A DNA stretch of 64,000 nt, taken from Flavobacterium tiangeerense (GTDB lineage: Bacteria > Bacteroidota > Bacteroidia > Flavobacteriales > Flavobacteriaceae). Made by a program: the position numbers and the translations under genes. The notes beneath the pieces are model-generated. The model was not told the DNA's origin. It ran no database searches and saw only the letters and a program-made list of their open reading frames with translations. Position 1 is the first letter of the stretch; the number at the start of each line of letters is the position of its first letter. Positions 1 through 8,970 of this stretch are shown here, piece after piece. The stretch lies in the NCBI RefSeq assembly GCF_007830355.1, contig NZ_VLKO01000005.1:265561-329560 (forward strand), written 5' to 3'.

Positions 1-38
1 TTATGTTTTATAATATTAGGTTATCTTTTTTTGTGATT

Positions 39-653
39 CTAAAACAACCCATTCAATTCGGCATCAATTCGGTTGAAAATGTTTCCTAAATCCTCTGGAT
101 TGTCCACAAAATTGATATTGTCTACATCAATGATCAATAATTTTCCTTTGTCATAGGTTTGTATCCAGCCTTCGTATCGCTCGTTCAAACGGCTTAAGTA
201 CTCAATTGATATGGAGTTTTCGTATTCGCGGCCACGTTTGTGTATTTGTCCCACTAAATTAGGAATAGAACTTCTTAAATAAATCAGTAGATCGGGTGCT
301 TTAACAGTAGATTCCATCAATTCAAATAAAGAAGAATAATTTTGAAAATCACGATTGGTCATTAAACCCATCGCATATAAGTTGGGAGCAAAAATGTGCG
401 CATCCTCATAAATGGTTCTGTCCTGAATGATTTTTTTACCGCTTTCGCGAATTTGCATCACTTGACGAAAACGACTGTTCAAGAAATAAATTTGTAAATT
501 AAAGGACCAACGTTCCATTTGATGATAAAAATCATCTAAGTACGGATTGTCAACTACATCTTCAAAATGCGGTTCCCACTTAAACTGTTTCGCTAATAAT
601 CGGGTTAAAGTTGTTTTTCCTGAACCTATGTTTCCTGCTATTGCTATGTGCAT
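39..653 (-). CDS. Deoxynucleoside kinase
   Basis: Phosphorylates deoxynucleosides (family members act on deoxyadenosine or deoxyguanosine) in nucleotide salvage in the cytoplasm. The 204-residue protein opens with a P-loop, GNIGSGKT, at residues 7-14, and carries the QDRTIYED stretch near residue 78, which corresponds to the family's DRS/DRT motif. Length is normal for the dNK/dGK family. It starts on the base where the upstream gene ends (TAATG overlap), so the two are probably co-transcribed leftwards. Substrate preference cannot be read from the sequence. Confidence 0.88.
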   Translation of the reverse strand: MHIAIAGNIGSGKTTLTRLLAKQFKWEPHFEDVVDNPYLDDFYHQMERWSFNLQIYFLNSRFRQVMQIRESGKKIIQDRTIYEDAHIFAPNLYAMGLMTNRDFQNYSSLFELMESTVKAPDLLIYLRSSIPNLVGQIHKRGREYENSISIEYLSRLNERYEGWIQTYDKGKLLIIDVDNINFVDNPEDLGNIFNRIDAELNGLF

Positions 654-1444
654 TACGGTATTGTGATTTTATAATTACTAATTCCTGAGGTTGTAAAAAT
701 AGATAAAATTTGGTCTTTGTAATGAAATTTGACAAACGTTTTTTCGGAAATTACCAACTGTGTTTTTTGTTCTTTTGCTACATCAACAAAGTATAATTCT
801 CCGCTTTTAGAATAAATGTATTGGGTGTAATATAAAAGGGCAATACAATCAAAATCAGGTGTGCTATGTATTTTTTTTATTTTTCCAAAAATATCACACG
901 CGTACCAGTTGTTTGTCGCATCAATCCATTGGAACAAATTGAAATCAGTACTGTAAAATATAATGTTTTCACTTAAGGGTGTCGCCAGTGTTTTGTAATT
1001 TTGATTCAAATAATCGTACAAGCCTATTTGTTGATTCATGCTGTTATAAACCCAAATCTGGTTTTGAGAAGCTATACCTACTGCTGTTGCCACTATTGGT
1101 ATTGGATTTTCTGAAAAATTTATTTTTTGCGTTTCATTTAGTTGATTGTCAAGAGTAATAACCGTATTGAAATTTTCGTAAAATAAAACTAATTTGAGAG
1201 GGTTTTGTAGATCGATCTTTGTGATCTTCCCCAATGAAATGTTTTTGTAATCCAATCTTTCGCTCCCATTAATTTTTGAAAAAACATCATTTTTAAGGGT
1301 GTAATAAAACCCAAAGGAGTCGTATCCTAAAAAATCATCAGCATCCACAGCAATCGTGTTCAATTTTGTAACAGTTGGTTTTTGATCTTGACAAAAACCT
1401 ATTGCTGAACAGTAAAATAGGGTCAAAAAAACTAATTTTTTCAT
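653..1444 (-). CDS. Secreted protein of unknown function, propeller-like
   Basis: I do not recognise a named family. The 263-residue product has a short Sec signal peptide (charged MKK, hydrophobic core, cleavage near residue 18 before QDQK), so it is exported. The rest is made of short beta-rich segments with repeating 'value, question of state, colour of output' type strands typical of beta-propellers, but I cannot define blades. It overlaps the kinase gene by one base and probably forms a two-gene unit with it. Divergent from the GLPGLI gene, with about 115 bases between the starts. Confidence 0.6.
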   Translation of the reverse strand: MKKLVFLTLFYCSAIGFCQDQKPTVTKLNTIAVDADDFLGYDSFGFYYTLKNDVFSKINGSERLDYKNISLGKITKIDLQNPLKLVLFYENFNTVITLDNQLNETQKINFSENPIPIVATAVGIASQNQIWVYNSMNQQIGLYDYLNQNYKTLATPLSENIIFYSTDFNLFQWIDATNNWYACDIFGKIKKIHSTPDFDCIALLYYTQYIYSKSGELYFVDVAKEQKTQLVISEKTFVKFHYKDQILSIFTTSGISNYKITIP

Positions 1445-1558
1445 AATGGTAAAATTACAATTAAACCAAAAGCGTAATTGATTGTCTTAGTATTTATTTA
1501 ACATTATCATTGTAACAAAAATAGTAATTTTCACACTTATCTATTAAAAACCATCAAG

Positions 1559-2449
1559 ATGCAAAAATTAATTTACACTGTAGTAATTGCTATCGCCTCT
1601 TTTATAGGGGTACAAGCTCAAGAATTTCAAGGTATGGCTGTTTATGAGTCAAAAACTAGCACGTCAGATTTTAAATCTAGAATGCAAGGCAACAAAGAGA
1701 TGACTCCAGATATGCAGAAAATGATGGAGGAACGTATGAAAAAAGCGTTCGAAAAAACATTTATTCTCAATTTTGACAAATCGGCTTCAGTTTACAAAGA
1801 AGAAGAAAAACTAGATGCTACAGGTCAAGGTAACGGTGGAATGAGAATGATGATGTCTTTTACAGGCGGTGGCGGAACGTATTATAAAAATGTCAAAGAA
1901 AAATCATTTACAGTGGATAAAGAGTTCATGGGAAAAGAGTTTTTGATAAAAGATTCATTGCCTAACTTACAATGGAAAATGGAAAGTGAAACACGTGTAA
2001 TAGGAGGTTATAATTGTTTTAAAGCCACAGCTGTAAAGCCAGCAAGTAAAACAGATTTTAGAAATTTTAGACCTAGAAGAGAAGAAACTGCTACTGCTAA
2101 ACCAGCAGATGGTGCTGCTAAAACAAGTCTTTTGGATAATTTAGAAATGCCAAAAGATATTGTAATTACGGCGTGGTATACTCCCGAAATTCCAGTGAGT
2201 CAAGGTCCTGAAAACTACTGGGGATTGCCAGGTTTGATCTTAGAGGTAAATGATGGTAGAACTGTTATTTTGTGTTCTAAAGTTGTTTTAAATCCAAAAG
2301 TCAAAACCGAAATCAAAGCATCTACCAAGGGGAAAGTAACATCACAAAAAGATTTTGACGATGCTGTTACAAAAAAAATGGAGGAGTTTAGAGAAATGAA
2401 TCAAGGACGTGGCGGAAATGGCAATATGCAAATGCGCATTGGAAATTAA
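1559..2449 (+). CDS. GLPGLI family protein
   Basis: A 296-residue exported protein with a signal peptide ending at about residue 20 (VQAQ). The family hallmark GLPGLI is present near residues 222-227, preceded by NYW and followed by LEVNDG. The function of the family is unknown; members are restricted to Bacteroidota and commonly sit beside an outer-membrane receptor, as here. The next gene starts 31 bases downstream, so the two are likely one operon. The middle is methionine-rich (MMEERMKK, GGMRMMMSF), which could mean metal binding but this is speculation. Confidence 0.88.
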   Translation: MQKLIYTVVIAIASFIGVQAQEFQGMAVYESKTSTSDFKSRMQGNKEMTPDMQKMMEERMKKAFEKTFILNFDKSASVYKEEEKLDATGQGNGGMRMMMSFTGGGGTYYKNVKEKSFTVDKEFMGKEFLIKDSLPNLQWKMESETRVIGGYNCFKATAVKPASKTDFRNFRPRREETATAKPADGAAKTSLLDNLEMPKDIVITAWYTPEIPVSQGPENYWGLPGLILEVNDGRTVILCSKVVLNPKVKTEIKASTKGKVTSQKDFDDAVTKKMEEFREMNQGRGGNGNMQMRIGN

Positions 2450-2480
2450 TACCAACTATAGTAGTTTATACCCAATTAAA

Positions 2481-5231
2481 ATGAGAAAAATTTTAGTTTT
2501 TATCGCCTTTATAGCGGTATCAATTTCTTTTGCACAAAATATCCGTTTGGAAGGATTGGTTCAGGATAAAATAAAACTGCCGTTGGAAATGGCCAATGTG
2601 ATGGCGGTGAACCAAACCACTAAAGCGATGGATGCGTACGCCATAACTACCGATAAAGGAAAGTTTACCTTAAATCTTAAATCCAACACAACTTATGTAA
2701 TCAAACTAAGTTATTTGGGTATGCAAAATAAAGAAGTCACTGTAACTACACTCGCTGAAAATATGGTTCAAAATATCACCATGGAAACTGGTGGCATCGA
2801 GCTTGATGGTGTAGAAATTGTGCGCGAGATGCCTGTTTCTATAAAAGGGGATACCATTGTGTACAATACTGATTCGTTTAAAACCGGAGAAGAACGCAAG
2901 TTAGAGGACGTTTTTAAAAAACTACCAGGTTTTGAAGTAACGGGCGATGGTCAAGTGCAAGTAGAAGGAAAAAAAGTGACCAAACTTTTTGTAGACGGAA
3001 AACCGTTTATGGAAGGCGATACAAAATTGGGTTCAAAAAACATTCCATCTGATGCGGTCGATAAAGTGCAGGTACTTCGTAATTTTAACGAGGTGTCGCA
3101 AATGAAAGGCCTTGAAAACAATAATGATGATATTGCAATTAATATCAAACTTAAAAAAGGTAAAGATAAATTTTGGTTTGGTGACGTAAGTGGTGGTTTG
3201 GCAAATGATAAAGGATATATCTTCAATCCGAAGGTGTTTTATTATTCGCCTAAAACTAGCATTAACTCTATTGTAAACTTTAATAATATTGGTGAAGTTT
3301 CATTGACTTCGGCTGATTTTTTCAGAATTAATGGAGGAGCACGAAACACGATTGGTCGAAGTGGAACTTCTCTTACCTTAAACCGAAATTTCTTTGGACT
3401 TTCTGGTGGTGATAATGTAGCCAAGGCGAGTGATAAATTTGGGGCGTTAAATTTGAATCACTCCGTTTCAAAAAAATGGACTCTATCTAGTTTTGCAGCC
3501 TATTCTTCTACGTTTAATCAGTCTATTACCAATTCAGAACGTGGTATTTTTGAACCGAACACGACCAACATTGCTACTTTAGAAAATAGAAAAAACAGAA
3601 CAGATTCCAAAAACAATGCTTTCATTGCCAAATTTGGTTCGAAGTACAAGGCCAATGATAATTTTCAATTGGATTATGACGCGTTCTTTAGAAAAAATGA
3701 CCAGCAAGATGTAGACAACAGTCAAACTAATTTCACTTCTACTTCAAACGGAAATACAATAACTAATAATAATACGGTGATTGCTTTTCAAAAACAAGCA
3801 CCAGCCTCTTTCAACCAGAGTTTGAATATGTTTTATACCCAAAATCCAAAATCGACTTGGGTGTTAGAAATGCAACATCAGTACGAGGATGAAGATCCAT
3901 TTTACAATCCGCAACTTTCGGTAAATCCGTATCAAAATGCAAATTCAACAAATCCGAACGATCCAAGTGCTGTTTTTGTAAATGAAAATGCGCTGAATAT
4001 CGAGCAATCTCGTTTTGTTAAAACCAATAAACTAGATGCTAAAATCGATTATTTTTATCAAATTTCGAACAAAAGTATATTGAATGTAACAGCGGGAAAT
4101 ACGAATGCTTTTCAATCGTATAATTCGAGTATCTTGCAAATTCTTCAAGATAATTCAGTAAATCCGGTAGAGCAAGCGGCCTATAATAATGATGTGCGTT
4201 ATCATTTTAACGATGTTTTTTTAGGGTTGCATTATAAGTTTATTAGAGGTAAGTTTACCTTTAATCCTGGATTTTCTGTGCATCAATACAATACTTCTAA
4301 TGAGCAATTTGAAAACCCTTTCAAGCTTAATTTCACTAGAGTATTACCAGATATGTTTGCCCGTTGGGATTTAAAAAAATCTGAAAATTTGACCTATAAC
4401 TTCAATGTTCGAAACGGTTTTAACGATGTAAATGCCTTGGTTGAAGGTTTTATCTTTACCAATTTTAACAGTTTATCACGAGGAAATGCAAAATTAGAAA
4501 ACTCACTTATTACCAGCCATCGATTGAATTATTCTAAGTATAACTTGTATAATTTTACTACGATTTTTGCAAACATCAGTTATACAACGACCAAAGATCC
4601 AGTAGTCAATGGAGTTTCTTTTCAAAGTATTTATTCTACATCAGACCGTTTGAATTTGGACGCTGAAAATGAAAACTTGAACGGAAATGTTTTTTACTCT
4701 AAAAGTTTTAAAAAGTACTATAAATTAACGGCAGGAGTTAATGCAAGTTGGAGTAAGAATTTTGTTTTGAACAGAAGAGTTAGTAACGGAGCAACTCAGG
4801 AATTTATTCAAGGGATAGAAAATGTAAATCACGGATACAACCTAGCTTTTGCAACACAGTTTAAAAAATATCCTAATGTAGATTTGGGTTATCGTATTAA
4901 TTTTTCGGAGCAAGCTGCCAATCGGTTTACAACTCAAACTCCTACAGTAAAATTAAATTATTATTTCTTGAATGGTTTAAATGTCAACTGGGATTATGCA
5001 TTTAATCGTTTTAAAAATGAAACCAATGGCATTACAAACGATTTCAAAATCATGACGGCAAGTTTGAATTACATCAAAAAAGACTCGAAATTTGAATATC
5101 GAATTCAAGCAAACAATTTATTAAACACCAGATCTAGATTGAATAACTCTTTTAGTGTGAATGGTTTTAATGCGAATGAAAGTAGAATTCTGCCTCGCTT
5201 TGTAACTTTCATAGTAAAGTACAATTTGTAA
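2481..5231 (+). CDS. Outer-membrane beta-barrel receptor with carboxypeptidase-regulatory-like domain
   Basis: A 916-residue TonB-dependent-receptor-like protein of the outer membrane. I chose the ATG at 2481 because it gives a clean signal peptide (MRKILVF...SFAQ); a longer frame from 2409 would run into the end of the GLPGLI gene. Order of parts: signal peptide 1-18, CarboxypepD_reg-like domain about 20-100, plug-like region with VDGKPF about 100-250, then a long alternating aromatic-rich barrel to the C-terminus. The substrate is unknown. Pairing with a GLPGLI protein is a common Bacteroidota arrangement. A bidirectional terminator follows. Confidence 0.85.
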   Translation: MRKILVFIAFIAVSISFAQNIRLEGLVQDKIKLPLEMANVMAVNQTTKAMDAYAITTDKGKFTLNLKSNTTYVIKLSYLGMQNKEVTVTTLAENMVQNITMETGGIELDGVEIVREMPVSIKGDTIVYNTDSFKTGEERKLEDVFKKLPGFEVTGDGQVQVEGKKVTKLFVDGKPFMEGDTKLGSKNIPSDAVDKVQVLRNFNEVSQMKGLENNNDDIAINIKLKKGKDKFWFGDVSGGLANDKGYIFNPKVFYYSPKTSINSIVNFNNIGEVSLTSADFFRINGGARNTIGRSGTSLTLNRNFFGLSGGDNVAKASDKFGALNLNHSVSKKWTLSSFAAYSSTFNQSITNSERGIFEPNTTNIATLENRKNRTDSKNNAFIAKFGSKYKANDNFQLDYDAFFRKNDQQDVDNSQTNFTSTSNGNTITNNNTVIAFQKQAPASFNQSLNMFYTQNPKSTWVLEMQHQYEDEDPFYNPQLSVNPYQNANSTNPNDPSAVFVNENALNIEQSRFVKTNKLDAKIDYFYQISNKSILNVTAGNTNAFQSYNSSILQILQDNSVNPVEQAAYNNDVRYHFNDVFLGLHYKFIRGKFTFNPGFSVHQYNTSNEQFENPFKLNFTRVLPDMFARWDLKKSENLTYNFNVRNGFNDVNALVEGFIFTNFNSLSRGNAKLENSLITSHRLNYSKYNLYNFTTIFANISYTTTKDPVVNGVSFQSIYSTSDRLNLDAENENLNGNVFYSKSFKKYYKLTAGVNASWSKNFVLNRRVSNGATQEFIQGIENVNHGYNLAFATQFKKYPNVDLGYRINFSEQAANRFTTQTPTVKLNYYFLNGLNVNWDYAFNRFKNETNGITNDFKIMTASLNYIKKDSKFEYRIQANNLLNTRSRLNNSFSVNGFNANESRILPRFVTFIVKYNL

Positions 5232-5252
5232 GCTTCATTTAGCTTAAAAAGC

Positions 5253-5287
5253 AAAGGGGATTTAGTTGTATCTAAATCCCCTTTTTT
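5253..5287 (+). terminator. Intrinsic terminator between convergent genes
   Basis: Perfect 13-bp stem AAAGGGGATTTAG (5253-5265) with 5272-5284, six-base loop, followed by a T run. It lies between the barrel gene and convergent metK. The A-rich left flank lets it serve both strands. Confidence 0.85.
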
Positions 5288-5307
5288 ATATACTTTGTTT
5301 TGATTTT

Positions 5308-6558
5308 TTACAATCCAAAAGCAGTTTTTACTTGATCTACAAAATCTAATTTTTCCCAAGTAAACAATTCTACTTCAACTGTTTTTGTTAATCCACCTGG
5401 AGCAGAGAAAGTCTTCGTTACGGTTTCAGGAGTACGTCCCATGTGCCCGTAAGCAGCAGTTTCACTATAAATTGGGTTTCTTAATTTCAATCGTTGTTCG
5501 ATGAAGTACGGACGCATATCAAAAATAGCTTCTACTTTTTTAGCGATTTCACCATTGGTCAAATTCACTTTCGCAGTTCCATAAGTATCAATAAAAATAC
5601 CCATTGGCTTAGCCACACCAATAGCGTACGAAACTTGAACCAAAATCTCATCGGCAACACCAGCTGAAACTAAGTTTTTAGCAATATGACGTGTTGCATA
5701 AGCAGCAGAACGGTCTACTTTACTTGGGTCTTTTCCAGAGAAAGCCCCACCACCGTGAGCTCCTTTTCCGCCATAAGTATCTACAATGATTTTTCTTCCT
5801 GTAAGTCCAGTATCTCCGTGAGGTCCTCCAATTACGAATTTTCCTGTTGGGTTAATATGGTATTGAATTGCATCATTAAATAAATGAGCATGCTCAGGAT
5901 TTTTAGTAATAATTCTTGGGATCAATATCTCAATAATGTCTTTTTTGATTTTAGCAAGCATAGTAGCTTCTTCGTCAAAATCATCGTGTTGTGTAGAGAT
6001 AACAATCGCATCAATACGAGTTGGTTTGTTATCGTCGCTGTATTCTAAAGTTACTTGTGATTTAGCATCAGGACGCAAATACGTAATTTCATTGTTTTCA
6101 CGTCTTAAAACAGCTAGTTCTTGCAATAATTTGTGAGACAAATCAAGTGCCAATGGCATGTAATTCTCCGTTTCATTGGTTGCATAACCAAACATCATTC
6201 CTTGGTCACCAGCGCCTTGCTCTTCTTTGCTTGCTCTGTCAACACCTTGATTGATATCAGCAGATTGTTCGTGAATAGCCGAAAGAATACCGCATGAATT
6301 GGCTTCAAACATGTATTCACTTTTGGTATAACCAATTTTTCGAATCACTTCACGTGCAATATTTTGCACATCTAAGTATGTATTTGATTTAACCTCACCA
6401 GCCAAAATAACTTGACCGGTAGTTACTAAAGTTTCACAAGCTACTTTTGATTCAGCATCAAATGCTAGAAAGTTATCAATTAATGCGTCTGAAATTTGAT
6501 CTGCAATTTTATCTGGATGTCCTTCGCTCACAGATTCTGACGTAAATAAATAGGCCAT
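5308..6558 (-). CDS. metK: S-adenosylmethionine synthetase
   Basis: Makes S-adenosylmethionine from ATP and methionine in the cytoplasm. The 416-residue product has the family signatures: [12 protein letters not shown] near residue 15, [12 protein letters not shown] near residue 116 and the glycine-rich [19 protein letters not shown] near residue 270. Length is slightly above the usual 385-400. It is monocistronic here and read leftwards. Its roughly 165-base leader carries a SAM-II-like structure (separate entry), which fits feedback control by its own product. Confidence 0.97.
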   Translation of the reverse strand: MAYLFTSESVSEGHPDKIADQISDALIDNFLAFDAESKVACETLVTTGQVILAGEVKSNTYLDVQNIAREVIRKIGYTKSEYMFEANSCGILSAIHEQSADINQGVDRASKEEQGAGDQGMMFGYATNETENYMPLALDLSHKLLQELAVLRRENNEITYLRPDAKSQVTLEYSDDNKPTRIDAIVISTQHDDFDEEATMLAKIKKDIIEILIPRIITKNPEHAHLFNDAIQYHINPTGKFVIGGPHGDTGLTGRKIIVDTYGGKGAHGGGAFSGKDPSKVDRSAAYATRHIAKNLVSAGVADEILVQVSYAIGVAKPMGIFIDTYGTAKVNLTNGEIAKKVEAIFDMRPYFIEQRLKLRNPIYSETAAYGHMGRTPETVTKTFSAPGGLTKTVEVELFTWEKLDFVDQVKTAFGL

Positions 6559-6619
6559 AAGTTTTATTATTTTATAAAATTAAGCGAGAAAAAATAATTG
6601 CTGAAAAGGTCTAAAGGAG

Positions 6620-6720
6620 AGTTCCTGCTTTAGCATTTTTTTACTGAAAATTATTCAGTATTCACAATGAATTGATTTCATTATGAAGAGGTTGCAATCA
6701 GTTCAAATTTTTCCTCTTGT
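6620..6720 (-). promoter_or_regulatory. SAM-II-like riboswitch in the metK leader
   Basis: Read on the minus strand: a 6-bp stem P1 (AAGAGG, 6718-6713, with CCTCTT, 6691-6686) encloses a loop containing ATTTGAACTGATTGCA. A downstream element AATGCTAAAGCAGG lies at about 6637-6624. These two stretches resemble the conserved loop and 3' strand of SAM-II (SAM_alpha/metA motif), and CTG/CAG plus GCA/TGC pairing gives the expected pseudoknot. An extra hairpin (TACTGAA/TTCAGTA, 6660-6642) is inserted between them. The assignment is from remembered consensus, not a covariance search. Confidence 0.68.
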
Positions 6721-6729
6721 ATTTGGGTG

Positions 6730-6737
6730 CAAAGGTA
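6730..6737 (-). promoter_or_regulatory. metK promoter -7 element
   Basis: TACCTTTG on the minus strand matches the Bacteroidota -7 consensus TAnnTTTG. No good TTG at -33 is visible. It would start transcription about 165 bases before metK, just upstream of the SAM-II-like structure. Confidence 0.5.
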
Positions 6738-6838
6738 TGAAACCATTTTGAATTGCATATTAATCTTAACTTTTTTTTACTGTTTTATCTTTCGGAAATA
6801 TTTTTTAAATCAAAAACAAAATTAGCGACATAAAAATT

Positions 6839-7010
6839 TTGTACTTTAAAAAACATTTGCGATATTTGATAATCAAAATAAGTAATCATGAAATCATTTA
6901 TTTGCAATATGTTAAAGGTCGCACAGGGAAATTCCTGAGGGTTGCTTATTGCATAATTTGAACTAAATTATATAGTAAAGCTTCCCAGTATTTGGGAAGT
7001 TTTTTTTTTG
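6839..7010 (+). ncRNA. Possible short transcript with 16-codon ORF and terminator
   Basis: A TTG at 6839-6841 and GATATTTG at 6861-6868 (19-base spacing) resemble a promoter. An ORF of 16 codons (6888-6938, MKSFICNM...) follows after a very short leader. A hairpin CTTCCCA/GGGAAG (6981-6999) with ten T's ends the unit at 7009. Total predicted length is about 135 bases. It could be a small RNA, a leader peptide unit or a micro-gene; nothing in the sequence decides. Confidence 0.35.
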
Positions 7011-7034
7011 AAATACCACTAAGAATAAAAATTT

Positions 7035-7112
7035 ATGAATACACTAAAATGCCAACAAAAAATGTATGCAATAGCGCCTATTTGTGCTGTTGTACTATTT
7101 GATATATCGTGA
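7035..7112 (+). CDS. Possible 25-residue peptide
   Basis: An ORF of 25 codons from ATG 7035 to TGA 7110-7112 (MNTLKCQQKMYAI...), with two cysteines and a hydrophobic second half. It is followed 26 bases later by a perfect 11-bp hairpin. I do not recognise it. It may be a leader peptide or chance; the ORF plus terminator layout repeats that of the unit just upstream. Confidence 0.25.
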   Translation: MNTLKCQQKMYAIAPICAVVLFDIS

Positions 7113-7138
7113 CCCCGAAAGGACAGGTTGATAAAACT

Positions 7139-7180
7139 AAACCCCTTTTGGATTCGTATCTAAAAGGGGTTTGTTGCTTT
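7139..7180 (+). terminator. Hairpin terminator
   Basis: Perfect 11-bp stem AAACCCCTTTT (7139-7149) with AAAAGGGGTTT (7162-7172), 12-base loop, followed by a T-rich but interrupted tract (TTGTTGCTTTT). Confidence 0.6.
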
Positions 7181-7364
7181 TAGCAATACTGCAATTTTTA
7201 GAGAATAAAAAAAATAGCATTTGATGAAAGTTTTTTTCAAGATTAGGAACAAAAAAGGATAAAAAAATACAATAAAAATTAAATCATAGTAAAAACTGGT
7301 ATTGAAGTTGATACTAAAAAGGAAAAATAATCATTACACAATTAATAACTTAAAATGAACAACA

Positions 7365-7577
7365 ATGAAAAACAACAATTATTTTAGTAAAGCAATCCTT
7401 TTAATAAGGCAAGGATTATGGGGGTCAAAAAAAAGTAACACTACTGCTCCAGTGGTAAATGAGCTAGTTCATCCTAGATTTGAGATGGATACAAATGATG
7501 ACATTGCACTAAAGGCAGTGCCAAATTCATTACTTTTTTTAATGTATTCTAAGGAAAATGATGTCCTTTTTATCTAG
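7365..7577 (+). CDS. Possible small hypothetical protein
   Basis: A 70-codon ORF with no family I recognise. The predicted protein has no clear membrane segment or signal peptide; its N-terminus is Asn/Lys-rich and mildly amphipathic (AILLIRQGLW). It is preceded by an overlapping ten-codon ORF from ATG 7354. A 10-bp inverted repeat (AAATGTATTT/AAATACATTT) lies just after the stop. It sits alone between metK and the SAM-I riboswitch. It could be chance in AT-rich sequence. Confidence 0.25.
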   Translation: MKNNNYFSKAILLIRQGLWGSKKSNTTAPVVNELVHPRFEMDTNDDIALKAVPNSLLFLMYSKENDVLFI

Positions 7578-7628
7578 TGATTGCAAATGTATTTTAACTT
7601 GTGAGGAAATACATTTTAAATTAGGATT

Positions 7629-7681
7629 GCTGTTTTAACGGAGTTTTGGTCTAAAATGCCATATTTCTTTGTTAAAACAGC
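7629..7681 (+). repeat. 11-bp inverted repeat upstream of met promoter
   Basis: GCTGTTTTAAC (7629-7639) is perfectly complementary to GTTAAAACAGC (7671-7681), with a 31-base loop. It ends where the -33 element of the next promoter lies. It may be a terminator for the stretch upstream or a regulator site. Confidence 0.45.
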
Positions 7682-7715
7682 TTGCTTTTTGCATACTTTT
7701 GCGAATATCGCAAAA
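7669..7715 (+). promoter_or_regulatory. Promoter with overlapping palindrome (upstream promoter of the metX-like operon)
   Basis: TTG at 7669-7671 and TACTTTTG at 7694-7701 are 22 bases apart, fitting TTG...TAnnTTTG. The palindrome TTTTGCG-AATAT-CGCAAAA (7697-7715) overlaps the -7 box and the expected start point, so it may be an operator. A second promoter-like pair, TTG 7745-7747 and TTTATTTG 7768-7775 (20-base spacing), lies closer to the riboswitch. Confidence 0.5.
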
Positions 7716-7804
7716 TTAATTCAGTCTAAACTTTGCAGAAAAATTTGCTCAGAATAAAAATTAGTGCTTTATTTGCACTATTAAAGTTCACAACAGTATT
7801 GAAA

Positions 7805-7910
7805 TGTTATAAAGAAAGGCAGAGGGATTAGACCCGATGAAGCCTTAGCAACCCTTCGATTTATCGGAGAAGGTGCTGCATTCTACCACGCCCATCGTGG
7901 AAAGATAACA
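7805..7910 (+). promoter_or_regulatory. SAM-I (S-box) riboswitch
   Basis: All hallmarks of the S-box are visible in order: P1 left strand TGTTAT (7805-7810), AAAGGCAGAGGGA, GACCCGATGAAGCC, TTAGCAACC, GAAGGTGCTGCATTC, a P4 hairpin (CCACG...CGTGG) and GAAAGATAACA closing P1 (ATAACA at 7905-7910). It precedes the MetX-like acyltransferase and ThrA genes, so SAM should shut down the entry to methionine synthesis. No clear terminator follows; control may be at translation of the TTG start. Confidence 0.93.
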
Positions 7911-7982
7911 CTAAGAATTTGTCTAGATAACACCTAGCTTTCTTTCTAATATTTCCAAACACAAGTCATAATTATAACAGAT

Positions 7983-8951
7983 TTGAAATTGGAAAATAAA
8001 CCAACAACAATTACATTACACAATTTCACCACGGAGTCAGGTGTAATTTTTAATGCTCTAAACTTAAGTTATCAAGTTTTTGGGTCGCCATTACATACAG
8101 CTCCCATCGTTTTGGTCAATCATGCGCTAACCGGAAATTCACAGGTTGTGGGCGATAATGGTTGGTGGAATGACCTGATTGGCACCAACAAAACTATTGA
8201 TACTACAAAATATACCGTACTTGCTTTTAACGTTCCTGGAAATGGATTTGATGGAGTTGTAATTGAAAATCATCTTGATTTTACAGCAAGAGATATTGCT
8301 AGAATTTTTATAAAAGGCATTCATTTACTTGAGGTTACAAGACTATTTGCCATTATTGGGGGTTCTGTAGGTGGCGGAATTGCATGGGAAATGGTCGCAT
8401 TAGAACCAACAATAACGCAAAAATTAATTCCTATTGCGACCGATTGGAAAGCTACCGATTGGCTTATTGCCAATTGTTTTTTGCAAGAACAAATTCTGAA
8501 TAATTCGTCTAAACCCATTCAGGATGCCCGTACGCATGCGATGTTATGTTATAGAACTCCAGAATCATTTGCGGCAAAATTTCAGCGAACAATTAATGAG
8601 GATTTAGCCATTTTTAATGTTGAAAGTTGGTTGTTGCATCATGGCGAAAAATTGCAACAGCGTTTTCAATTGTTGTCCTATAAAATGATGAATCAATTAT
8701 TGAAAACCATTGATATCACTCGCAATAAGTCTTCGTTTGAAAATACAATCGAAGTTGTAACGGCAGAAATTCACATCATAGCCATCAATTCGGATTTGTT
8801 TTTTACAGCCAGTGAAAATAAAGCGACTTTTGAGCAACTACAAAAAATAAATAAAAAAGTTAGTTATCAAGAAATAGTTTCCATTCACGGACACGACGCT
8901 TTTTTGATAGAATACAAACAATTACACAATTTGCTTCAAGATTTATTCTAA
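7983..8951 (+). CDS. MetX-like homoserine O-acyltransferase (alpha/beta hydrolase)
   Basis: Activates homoserine by O-acylation for methionine synthesis. The alpha/beta-hydrolase fold is shown by LVNHALTGNSQ near residue 45, the nucleophile elbow GGSVGGG (Ser128) and the catalytic GHDAFL (His304). At 322 residues it is shorter than classical MetX (about 350-380). The start is TTG at 7983; no in-frame ATG is near. It lies directly behind the SAM-I riboswitch and 19 bases before thrA, so homoserine production and activation are coupled. Acetyl versus succinyl preference is not certain. Confidence 0.85.
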   Translation: MKLENKPTTITLHNFTTESGVIFNALNLSYQVFGSPLHTAPIVLVNHALTGNSQVVGDNGWWNDLIGTNKTIDTTKYTVLAFNVPGNGFDGVVIENHLDFTARDIARIFIKGIHLLEVTRLFAIIGGSVGGGIAWEMVALEPTITQKLIPIATDWKATDWLIANCFLQEQILNNSSKPIQDARTHAMLCYRTPESFAAKFQRTINEDLAIFNVESWLLHHGEKLQQRFQLLSYKMMNQLLKTIDITRNKSSFENTIEVVTAEIHIIAINSDLFFTASENKATFEQLQKINKKVSYQEIVSIHGHDAFLIEYKQLHNLLQDLF

Positions 8952-8970
8952 GCTACAAACAAACAACACA

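Noticed and set aside
2409..2480. Upstream start for the outer-membrane barrel protein
   Set aside because: The extension overlaps the GLPGLI gene and would bury the signal peptide; ATG 2481 is better.
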